Shown here: piece after piece, positions 1-6,544 of the stretch
Position numbering within the stretch: the first letter of the stretch is position 1
Layout of the letters: every line of letters starts with the position of its first letter
NCBI GenBank assembly: GCA_900314365.1
Contig: OMVH01000233.1
Location: forward strand, 1-28,423
Direction of reading: 5' to 3'
Length of the DNA: 28,423 nucleotides
From: an uncultured Prevotella sp.
GTDB lineage: Bacteria; Bacteroidota; Bacteroidia; Bacteroidales; Bacteroidaceae
Translations under genes and position numbers: made by a program
Notes under the pieces: generated by a model
The model's database searches: none
What the model was told of the DNA's origin: nothing
Seen by the model: only the letters and a program-made list of their open reading frames with translations

Positions 1-360
1 CAGGTTGCCAATAGAGGGCCATAATTCCTGATTGGGTTGTCAGTCAAATGGACATTTTCTAATTTACTGCAGGACAGCTGACGGACACTAACTCTACATA
101 TCCTTTCCGAAAAGCAAACAACGAATTACGCGGATTCCACGACAGATGTAACACACGATTACGGGGCTGGCTAAGCCACAGCGAAACGGTGTACGTTCGT
201 GAAATCCGCGCAAATTGATGTTAGGCGGGGTAGCGGTAAGACATGAGAAAACAACGTCGTCAAGCCGAACAGACTGCCTTGGACATACCTTTATCCAACA
301 GCTGCCTCCCGGGATAGAAACTGTTGTTCAGCGCCTTTGCATGACCTCAAGAGCCAGGCC
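1..360. other. intergenic, no gene seen
   Basis: I see no convincing coding region here; the only short open frame (from 215) runs into the antisense of guaA and resembles nothing. The stretch lies downstream of guaA. The one structured element is the inverted repeat at 129-210, listed separately. No clear terminator with a U-tract follows guaA on the minus strand. Confidence 0.5.
129..210. repeat. inverted repeat, 14-bp arms
   Basis: The left arm CGCGGATTCCACGA (129-142) is the reverse complement of TCGTGAAATCCGCG (197-210) with one mismatch, with 54 nt between the arms. Weak AATT-like similarity continues outside the arms. It could be a degenerate mobile-element end or an intergenic palindrome. 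No transposase is linked to it in this window. Confidence 0.45.
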
Positions 361-1905
361 TCACTCCCACTCTATCGTCGAAGGCGGTTTTGAGGAGATG
401 TCATAGCAGACACGATTCACCCCTCTGACCTTGCGTATTATCTCATTGCTCACATCAGCCATGAAATCATAAGGCAGATGAGCCCAGTCGGCAGTCATGG
501 CGTCCATCGACGTGACAGCTCTCAAAGCAACGGGATGCTCATAAGTACGCTCGTCGCCCATCACTCCTACCGACCTTATCGTGGAGAGCAAGATGGCTCC
601 TGCCTGCCACACATGATCGTAGAGGCTGCTACCGTCGGGCATGGTGTAGTTGTGCATCTTCTCAATGTAGATGTCATCGGCATCCTGCAGAATACGAACC
701 TTGTCACGCGTGATGTCGCCCAAGATTCTCACAGCCAGTCCGGGCCCGGGGAAGGGATGACGCTTGATTAGCCTTTCGGGCATCTGAAGCTCATAACCCA
801 CACGACGCACCTCGTCTTTGAACAACCATTTCAGAGGCTCGCAGAGCTTGAGTTTCATATCCTTGGGCAGTCCTCCTACATTATGATGACTCTTGATGGT
901 CATGCCCGTGATAGAAAGACTCTCTATGCGGTCAGGATAAATAGTGCCTTGGGCCAGCCACTTGGCATCGGTAATCTTCTTAGCCTCAGCATTGAATACC
1001 TCTACGAAATCGCGGCCTATTATCTTGCGCTTCTGTTCCGGGTCGGTCACACCGGCCAAATCAGCAAAGAACTTCTCGCTTGCATCAACACCAACGACGT
1101 TGAGTCCGAGTCCCTTATAGGCATCCATCACTTTCTGGAACTCATTCTTGCGAAGCATTCCGTGGTCGACAAAGATACAAGTCAGATTGCTTCCAATGGC
1201 ACGATGAAGCAAGGTGGCGCAGACGGAAGAATCAACACCGCCTGACAGTCCGAGGATGACACGGTCGTCACCGACTTGCTCCCTGAGCTCCTTGACAGTG
1301 GACTCCACAAAGGAGGCAGGACTCCACTCCTGACGAGAGCCGCAGATATCGACGACAAAGTTCTTGAGCAGCTGACGGCCCTGCGTGGTGTGATAAACCT
1401 CAGGATGAAACTGCACACACCATACGCGGTCTGCCTCATTGGCAAAAGCCGCATAGCGCACATCGGCAGTGGAGCCGATAACCTTGTAGCCCTGAGGAAT
1501 GGCTGTGATGGTGTCGCCGTGGCTCATCCACACCTGCGACCCTTTCTCTAAGCCCTTGAAGAGCTTACTTGCGAGGTCGATGGTCTCCAGGTTAGCCCGG
1601 CCATACTCTCTTGTACCGGCAGGCTCAACCTTTCCACCGTTGGCAAAGGAGATGAACTGCGCTCCATAACAAATGCCAAGCACAGGATAATGGCCGATAA
1701 GACGGCTGAGGTCTACCTTGAAAGCCTCCTTGTCATGCACGGAATAAGGACTCCCGCTCAGGATGACACCTATTACGGAGGGGTCGTCATAAGGAAACTT
1801 GTTGTAGGGAATGATCTCGCAGAAAGTGTCCAATTCGCGCACCCTGCGGCCAATAAGCTGCGTGGTCTGCGAGCCGAAATCGAGGATAATAATTTTCTGT
1901 TGCAT
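361..1905 (-). CDS. guaA: GMP synthase (glutamine-hydrolysing)
   Basis: Converts XMP to GMP using ATP and glutamine, the last step of GMP synthesis in the cytoplasm. The 514-aa length is normal for the two-domain enzyme. The N-terminal class I glutaminase domain shows the nucleophile loop GICYGAQ (Cys79) and the QFHPE motif with catalytic His167 and Glu169. The ATP-pyrophosphatase domain follows, with the PP-loop SGGVDSS at 221-227. The C-terminal dimerisation domain ends in the characteristic KPPSTIEWE. It is the last gene of the minus-strand group, 42 nt after the MurU-like gene. A separate promoter is possible: TAATATTG, one base off the -7 consensus, lies in that gap. Nothing unusual is seen. 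Confidence 0.97.
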   Translation of the reverse strand: MQQKIIILDFGSQTTQLIGRRVRELDTFCEIIPYNKFPYDDPSVIGVILSGSPYSVHDKEAFKVDLSRLIGHYPVLGICYGAQFISFANGGKVEPAGTREYGRANLETIDLASKLFKGLEKGSQVWMSHGDTITAIPQGYKVIGSTADVRYAAFANEADRVWCVQFHPEVYHTTQGRQLLKNFVVDICGSRQEWSPASFVESTVKELREQVGDDRVILGLSGGVDSSVCATLLHRAIGSNLTCIFVDHGMLRKNEFQKVMDAYKGLGLNVVGVDASEKFFADLAGVTDPEQKRKIIGRDFVEVFNAEAKKITDAKWLAQGTIYPDRIESLSITGMTIKSHHNVGGLPKDMKLKLCEPLKWLFKDEVRRVGYELQMPERLIKRHPFPGPGLAVRILGDITRDKVRILQDADDIYIEKMHNYTMPDGSSLYDHVWQAGAILLSTIRSVGVMGDERTYEHPVALRAVTSMDAMTADWAHLPYDFMADVSNEIIRKVRGVNRVCYDISSKPPSTIEWE

Positions 1906-1947
1906 CAGGATAACAATATTAAGAATGTTGCTCCGCTAACTTCTTTT

Positions 1948-2796
1948 TTAGGAAAGAGGAGTTGGAGCTTGATTTTTCAGAAAAGCTGAGGCCTGCTCCA
2001 ATGTGGTCAGTTTGCCAACATCTATAAGCTTCAGAGCCGGATTGAATACCCCTTTAATAGGTATTTCCCGGCAAACGCTCAGATAGAATTGAAGGATGGG
2101 GAAGGCATCGGGCCAATGGTCCATAGCCTTGAAAAGTGTAGGATAGACCACATGCAGGCCGCTGAAGGCATACATATCAAATGCCGTTCGGCCGTCCGAG
2201 AATACCAGACGTCCACTCCCGTCGGCACAGGCTGTGGGCTTGAAGTCACCTTGCTTCAATTCCTCATAGGGACTAACCACCTCATGAGTATCGAGGTGGG
2301 TCCATCCGACAAGCCGCATTGTAGTGGGCTGGAAGATGAGATAACGCTTTGTGGGACGCCAACTCACCATGAGCAGTGCGCCAGCCTTATGAGGCACTCC
2401 ACAGTCGGGACAGGGAACAAACGGAGAGAAATGATAGAACGAATCAAAGTCAACATTGCTCAGTATGTCGACATTATGGATGAGTACGGGACTCGATGGA
2501 TCGAAAAGAGGAGCCGCGTGCCTCAGTCCGCCACCCGTGTCAAGTAGACGGGAGGTCTCGTCGGAGATTGACAAATCTACACCAAAGTTGTCGTTGGCTT
2601 TCAAGTAGTCAATAATCTGGCCAGAGAAGTGATGTACGTTGACCACGATATGCTGAAAGCCACATTCCTTAAGTCTCAGGATGACACGCTTGAGCAGGGG
2701 CTCTCCTTCCACGCTGACCAGAGCTTTAGGTTTATGGTCGGTGAGGGGCTTCAGACGTGTGCCGAGCCCAGCAGCAAAAATCATTGCCTGTTTCAT
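1948..2796 (-). CDS. MurU-like sugar-1-phosphate nucleotidyltransferase
   Basis: A nucleotidyltransferase of the NTP_transferase family, which joins a sugar 1-phosphate to an NTP and releases pyrophosphate. The N-terminus carries the signature AAGLGTRLKPLTDHKPK (residues 8-24), and an Asp motif HNVDILSN (107-114) probably binds metal and nucleotide. At 282 aa it is longer than the roughly 220-240 aa of MurU. The extra length includes a segment near 123-138 with a CPDC pair (Cys129, Cys132). The neighbour encoded just upstream on the same strand is a kinase of the type that makes sugar 1-phosphates. By analogy with the AmgK-MurU salvage route, I infer MurNAc-1-P to UDP-MurNAc. Mannose-1-P or heptose-1-P substrates (HddC-like) cannot be excluded. 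A -7 promoter box lies only 4 nt before the ATG. Confidence 0.75.
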   Translation of the reverse strand: MKQAMIFAAGLGTRLKPLTDHKPKALVSVEGEPLLKRVILRLKECGFQHIVVNVHHFSGQIIDYLKANDNFGVDLSISDETSRLLDTGGGLRHAAPLFDPSSPVLIHNVDILSNVDFDSFYHFSPFVPCPDCGVPHKAGALLMVSWRPTKRYLIFQPTTMRLVGWTHLDTHEVVSPYEELKQGDFKPTACADGSGRLVFSDGRTAFDMYAFSGLHVVYPTLFKAMDHWPDAFPILQFYLSVCREIPIKGVFNPALKLIDVGKLTTLEQASAFLKNQAPTPLS

Positions 2797-2800
2797 GTTG

Positions 2801-2808
2801 CAAAGTTA
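2801..2808 (-). promoter_or_regulatory. -7 box of the MurU-like gene
   Basis: TAACTTTG on the minus strand matches the Bacteroidota -7 consensus TAnnTTTG exactly and ends 4 nt before the start codon at 2796. Transcription would begin at or next to the ATG, giving a leaderless or nearly leaderless mRNA. No good -33 box is seen at the expected distance. Confidence 0.55.
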
Positions 2809-2942
2809 GCATGAAAAATCAGAAAAGCATTCCATTAAGGGCGTTTTTTTAACCGCATTGCTTCAAAATCCGATATTTCACTGCTCACAAGGCAGCGACA
2901 AGGGCTTAATTGATGGACCAATGGAGAACTCATCCCTGCGCA

Positions 2943-2973
2943 ATGACTTCGTCATCTCTTCTTTAAAGAAGAG
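2943..2973 (-). terminator. two abutting palindromes after the kinase-RapZ gene
   Basis: Two perfect palindromes abut directly: ATGACTTCGTCAT (2943-2955) and CTCTTCTTTAAAGAAGAG (2956-2973). They start 2 nt after the stop codon at 2976. In RNA each could form a short hairpin. There is no U-tract, so simple intrinsic termination is uncertain; RNA 3'-end protection or a processing site is equally possible. Confidence 0.35.
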
Positions 2974-2975
2974 TT

Positions 2976-4550
2976 CTAAGAATCCTTGTCACCGGCAGAA
3001 CGAGCCGGGAAAGTCTGAGAGATGTTTTGCTCCCGATGGATGACATGCACCTCCACACCGAATTTCTCACTGATGTGCTCTGCCAAATGCTGTGCACTGT
3101 AGACACTTCGGTGCTGACCTCCCGTACATCCGAAGCAGAACATGAGATGCGTGAAGCCGCGCTGAATGTAGCGCTGCACATGATGGTCGGCAAGGGTATA
3201 GACGGGCTTGAGGAAGTCGAGAATCTCACCATCGTCTTCAAGGAATCTGATGACTGGCTCGTCAAGGCCGGTCAGTTTCTTGTAAGGCTCATATCGTCCG
3301 GGGTTGTGAGTGGAACGGCAGTCGAAAACGTAACCGCCGCCATTGCCCGACTCATCCTGCGGAATTCCCTTACGGTAGGAAAAGCTGTAGACGGTCACCA
3401 CAAGAGGACCTTTACCATCATACTTGGAGAACGTGGCGGGCCCATCGAGCGGATTGGCCTTGTAGATGTCATGGTCGGTAGTCTTAAGACCGTCAGCCCT
3501 GCCCACGACAGCATCTTTCTTTGGGGCAAACTGAGGCATCTCAGTGAGCCGACGAAGCATGTCCATCATGTAAGGATAGGGGAACACGCCCGAATCTACT
3601 TTGAGCAAAGCACGCAGATTGTCCATTGCAGGCGGAATACTGTCGATGAAATGCTGCTTGCGCTCAAAATATCCGCGGAAACCATAAGCGCCCAATACCT
3701 GCAACGTTCGGAAGAGAACGAAGAGTGACAGCCGGTTGACAAAGTGACGCTCATTGGGCACCTCTATGTAATTCTTCAACGACTGATAGTACTCGTAGAT
3801 GAGTCTCTGCCGTAGTCGGTCGGGGTATTTGGCCGATGCCTGCCACAGGAAAGAAGCCAAATCATAATAGAAAGGCCCCTTACGTCCACCCTGAAAATCA
3901 ATAAAATAGGGGTTTCCATCCGCATCGAGCATGACGTTGCGGGCCTGGAAATCACGATAGAGGAAACTCTCGCTTGGCTCCGAAGCGAGATCTTTGGCAA
4001 ACATACGGAAGTTGGCTTCGAGCTTCAGCTCATGGAAGTCGAGCTCTGTAGCCTTCAGAAAGCAGTATTTAAAATAGTTCAGGTCGAAGAGCACGCTGTC
4101 CTCGTTGAACTCCGGCTGCGGATAACAATTGTCGAAATCGAGGCCGCGCGCGCCTCTTATCTGCAAGTCAGGCAATTCACGAATGGTTCTCTCAAGCAGT
4201 ATCCTCTCAGCCTCGTTGTACCGTCCACCCGCTTCCCTACCACCACGGAGCGCGTCGAAGAGCGACGTATTACCAAGGTCGGTCTGCAAATAGCACAGCT
4301 CGTCATCGCTGGCAGCCAATACATGGGGCACCGGCAACTGCCTCTGGGCAAAGTGCTTGGCAAGATAGATGAAGGCATGATCCTCGTCGCGGCTCGTACC
4401 AATTGCCCCAATAACACTGCTGCCGTCAGCTGCCGTCATACGGAAGTACTGTCGGTTACTTCCAGCTCCGGGAAGTTTGTCAACGCGGGAGGGAATGGTG
4501 CCGCTCCATGATTTATAAAGTTCTGTAAGTTGTTCCAAAGATTTGTCCAT
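2976..4550 (-). CDS. AmgK-like sugar kinase fused to RapZ C-terminal domain
   Basis: A 524-aa two-domain protein. Residues ~20-340 are an APH-type phosphotransferase with an atypical Brenner motif YRDFQARN, where Arg-Asp replaces the usual His-Asp, followed by the metal motif IDFQGGRKGP. This resembles AmgK, the anomeric kinase that makes MurNAc/GlcNAc 1-phosphate. Residues ~381-510 match the C-terminal domain of RapZ. They start at VVTVYSFSYRKGIP, continue with YVFDCRSTHNP and TGLDEPV, and include FGCTGGQHRSVY with Cys475. In Escherichia coli this domain senses glucosamine-6-phosphate and binds the small RNA GlmZ. The Walker ATPase half of RapZ is absent and the kinase takes its place. A MurU-like gene follows 179 nt downstream, which supports a cell-wall sugar role. 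What the RapZ domain binds here is unknown. Confidence 0.85.
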   Translation of the reverse strand: MDKSLEQLTELYKSWSGTIPSRVDKLPGAGSNRQYFRMTAADGSSVIGAIGTSRDEDHAFIYLAKHFAQRQLPVPHVLAASDDELCYLQTDLGNTSLFDALRGGREAGGRYNEAERILLERTIRELPDLQIRGARGLDFDNCYPQPEFNEDSVLFDLNYFKYCFLKATELDFHELKLEANFRMFAKDLASEPSESFLYRDFQARNVMLDADGNPYFIDFQGGRKGPFYYDLASFLWQASAKYPDRLRQRLIYEYYQSLKNYIEVPNERHFVNRLSLFVLFRTLQVLGAYGFRGYFERKQHFIDSIPPAMDNLRALLKVDSGVFPYPYMMDMLRRLTEMPQFAPKKDAVVGRADGLKTTDHDIYKANPLDGPATFSKYDGKGPLVVTVYSFSYRKGIPQDESGNGGGYVFDCRSTHNPGRYEPYKKLTGLDEPVIRFLEDDGEILDFLKPVYTLADHHVQRYIQRGFTHLMFCFGCTGGQHRSVYSAQHLAEHISEKFGVEVHVIHREQNISQTFPARSAGDKDS

Positions 4551-4602
4551 CGTATATATAATAATAGGTATAAGGGGAAAAACGTCTCAACAGCGTTCAA
4601 CC

Positions 4603-5058
4603 TCACATTTCCATTCTGCCAGCACGGCGTTTGATGGTCCATGCCACTACGCCCCACACAACGAAATTCTCGCTTGCATCCACATGCAATACGGGATAAT
4701 TCTTGTTGGCCGGTTTCAGTTCGATGTAGCCATCTTCCTTATGCTTGAGGCTCAGTGTCTTAATCGTAAACTCACCGTCAAGAAAGGCCACCACGATGTC
4801 ACCGTCCTGCGCCTCAAGAGAACGGTCGATAACGAGAATATCTCCGTCGTCGATTCCCGCATCTATCATGGAGTCACCTTTCACACGGGCGTAGAAAGTT
4901 GCGGCAGGATGTGTGATAAGATCACGGTTGAAGTCCAGCACATCACCCAAATAGTCCTGGGCCGGACTTGGGAATCCGGCCTTAATACCACCTGAGGCAA
5001 ACGGGCGTTCAAGCCTCATTTTGAAATCACCCGTAAAAATCAGCACCTCGCCACTCAT
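4603..5058 (-). CDS. umuD: UmuD-like S24 self-cleaving peptidase
   Basis: A 151-aa LexA/UmuD-fold serine peptidase. UmuD is cleaved with the help of RecA filaments and then joins UmuC to form translesion polymerase V. The likely cleavage site is Ala27-Gly28, followed by FPSP, which matches the position and context of Cys-Gly-FPSP in E. coli UmuD. The catalytic Ser63 lies in VKGDSMIDAGI and Lys100 in DGEFTIKTL. There is no N-terminal helix-turn-helix, so it is not LexA. No umuC lies beside it; the next gene downstream (52 nt) is the kinase-RapZ fusion. Its ATG overlaps the stop of the preceding small membrane gene (ATGA, 5055-5058), so the two are probably translationally coupled. I could not identify an SOS box. 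Confidence 0.88.
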   Translation of the reverse strand: MSGEVLIFTGDFKMRLERPFASGGIKAGFPSPAQDYLGDVLDFNRDLITHPAATFYARVKGDSMIDAGIDDGDILVIDRSLEAQDGDIVVAFLDGEFTIKTLSLKHKEDGYIELKPANKNYPVLHVDASENFVVWGVVAWTIKRRAGRMEM

Positions 5059-5249
5059 CGTTCGCTCTCCTTCTCCGGCTTGTTCTTCTTTCGCCTCCTG
5101 CGCACCTCAAGATTCGCAAACACATAGTCGACAACAAGAATCAGCAACATGATGCCCAAAGACATCATAAAAGAACGCGTGATGAGAATCAGCCCACCAC
5201 AAACGAAAATGAAAATGAGCAGATGCTTCCAGTCTATTCTGTAGTTCAT
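5055..5249 (-). CDS. small membrane protein, unknown function
   Basis: A 64-aa protein with two hydrophobic stretches (near HLLIFIFVCGGLILI and LGIMLLILVVDYVFA) and a strongly basic tail containing RRRRKKNK, suggesting an inner-membrane protein with a cytoplasmic C-terminus. I do not recognise the family. I chose the ATG at 5249 because a -7-like box, TATTTTTG at 5259-5266, lies just upstream; an in-frame ATG at 5291 would add 14 residues but sits upstream of that box. The stop overlaps the umuD-like start by four bases, which supports its being a real translated gene. Its role beside a UmuD-like protein is unknown. Confidence 0.6.
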   Translation of the reverse strand: MNYRIDWKHLLIFIFVCGGLILITRSFMMSLGIMLLILVVDYVFANLEVRRRRKKNKPEKESER

Positions 5250-5343
5250 AACAGTTTGCAAAAATAATAAAAAACTACGCAAAAAAGACATTTCAGCAAA
5301 AGAAATAAATGCAAACTGCGGACGTTTTTCCGTAATAAATCAT

Positions 5344-5351
5344 TACTTTTG
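5344..5351 (+). promoter_or_regulatory. -7 box of the AraC-family gene
   Basis: TACTTTTG matches TAnnTTTG and lies 38 nt before the ATG at 5390. A TTTTT run at 5325-5329 precedes it at about 15 nt, so the -33 element is poor. The region is a divergent spacer between this gene and the minus-strand umuD group. Confidence 0.45.
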
Positions 5352-5389
5352 CAACCATCAATGATAACTAACAAACAAGCAGTCATCTC

Positions 5390-6265
5390 ATGCAGGACAG
5401 TAAATATCTTGTAGCCAATGAGCGTGACCTCAGGTGGGGCCTCACAGTAAGCACCGTAGGAATGGATTCACTACAAGCGGGCGACCCCTATCCCACAGAA
5501 GGCCACGCTGAAGGTTACTACTTCAACCCCGCCAAAGGGCGCATTTTGAACGAATATCAGATTCTCTACCTCACTAACGGTGGGGGAACATTCCGCTCAA
5601 CCCATGTCAACGAGACGACCATTAAGTCGGGTGACCTCTTCGTGCTCTTTCCTGGTGAATGGCACACCTACCATCCCGCGCCCGACATGCCTTGGGAAAG
5701 CCATTGGATAGGTTTCAAGGGAAGGAACATGGACGACCGCGTACGAGCTGGTTTCCTATCACCCACCAAGCCTATTTTTCATATAGGATTCTCGGAGGAA
5801 GTTATCAGCCTCTATCGAGAGGCAAAGGCGGCAGCCGACGAGGAAGCTCCCTACGCGCAGCAGCTTTTAGCCGGTATTGCCAACCATCTCGTAGGACTGG
5901 TCTACTCGCTCGAGCGAAGATTGAAACTTGTGAATAACAATAATCACTTGCAGACCATCAATATGGTGCGCCTTCTCATCCGCGACAATCTTGACAACGA
6001 CGTCACGATTCAGGACATCTCCCGAAAGGTGGGCCTCAGCTACAGCTCGCTCAGAAAGCTCTTCAAAGAGTTCACAGGCGTCTCTCCTTCCCTCTATCAA
6101 CAGGACCTCCGCCTCCAACGAGCCAAGGAAATGCTGTCGTCCACCGACTTAAGTGTCAAAGAGATAGCCTACTCGCTCCATTTCGAGTCGTCAGATTATT
6201 TCTCTACGAAGTTCAAGCAAAAAACAGGAATGTCACCCGGACAATTCAGAAAAATCATGAGATAA
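5390..6265 (+). CDS. AraC-family transcriptional regulator
   Basis: A 291-aa regulator with an N-terminal cupin ligand-binding domain (about 35-165; LTNGGGTFRS and LFPGEWHTY are typical cupin strands). A C-terminal double helix-turn-helix follows (about 190-290), with ISRKVGLSYSSLRKLFKEFT as the first helix pair and the family signature YFSTKFKQKTGMSPGQFRK at the end. Such proteins usually bind a sugar or small metabolite and activate catabolic or transport genes. No catabolic gene adjoins it: the umuD group is divergent and groESL convergent, so its targets are probably elsewhere. The hairpin after its stop (6289-6315) has no U-tract on this strand. Confidence 0.93.
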   Translation: MQDSKYLVANERDLRWGLTVSTVGMDSLQAGDPYPTEGHAEGYYFNPAKGRILNEYQILYLTNGGGTFRSTHVNETTIKSGDLFVLFPGEWHTYHPAPDMPWESHWIGFKGRNMDDRVRAGFLSPTKPIFHIGFSEEVISLYREAKAAADEEAPYAQQLLAGIANHLVGLVYSLERRLKLVNNNNHLQTINMVRLLIRDNLDNDVTIQDISRKVGLSYSSLRKLFKEFTGVSPSLYQQDLRLQRAKEMLSSTDLSVKEIAYSLHFESSDYFSTKFKQKTGMSPGQFRKIMR

Positions 6266-6280
6266 CATTCCACAGACACA

Positions 6281-6315
6281 CAAAGAAAAATCGGATGTCA
6301 TCACGACAACCGATT
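6281..6315 (-). terminator. intrinsic terminator, minus strand
   Basis: On the minus strand AATCGG-T-TGTC (6315-6305) pairs with GACA-T-CCGATT (6299-6289), leaving one mismatch and a 5-nt loop. The tail reads TTTTTCTTTG. Orientation is clear because the plus-strand side lacks a U-run. Confidence 0.55.
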
Positions 6316-6397
6316 CCTAAAACAAACTACTTAAAAACTAATCTACTAAAACAAATCAAAAATATTTTATTGGACTAAAATCTTCTTTCTTTGAATT
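6283..6397 (-). ncRNA. candidate small RNA, ~115 nt
   Basis: A free-standing minus-strand transcription unit is suggested by a promoter (-33 CTTG at 6431-6434, 20 nt spacer, -7 TATATTTG at 6403-6410) and an intrinsic terminator (hairpin 6289-6315 plus a U-rich tail). Both are read on the same strand about 110 nt apart. The predicted body is A/U-rich and contains no meaningful open frame. It lies between the 3' ends of the araC gene and groEL. It is not read-through from groESL, which has its own terminator upstream at 6482-6506. This rests on motifs only. Confidence 0.4.
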
Positions 6398-6402
6398 CGA
6401 TG

Positions 6403-6434
6403 CAAATATAGCAATTCTTCTACACAAAAGCAAG
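6403..6434 (-). promoter_or_regulatory. promoter of candidate small RNA
   Basis: On the minus strand TATATTTG (6403-6410) matches TAnnTTTG exactly. CTTG (6431-6434) lies 20 nt upstream as a -33-like element. No minus-strand protein gene lies downstream before the araC gene, so the promoter would drive a non-coding or antisense RNA. Confidence 0.4.
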
Positions 6435-6476
6435 AAAAAGGAAGAAAAAGTTTTAATCTTAACACAAAATGACATA

Positions 6477-6506
6477 AAAAAGGGACAAGTTGATAATACT
6501 TGTCCC
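6477..6506 (-). terminator. groESL terminator
   Basis: The stem GGGACAAGT/ACTTGTCCC (6482-6490 with 6498-6506, 7-nt loop) is followed on the minus strand by a T6 run. It lies 39 nt after the groEL stop and is a standard intrinsic terminator. Confidence 0.85.
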
Positions 6507-6544
6507 CTTTTGCTATGTTGATATTACAAACAGTATTGTTTACT

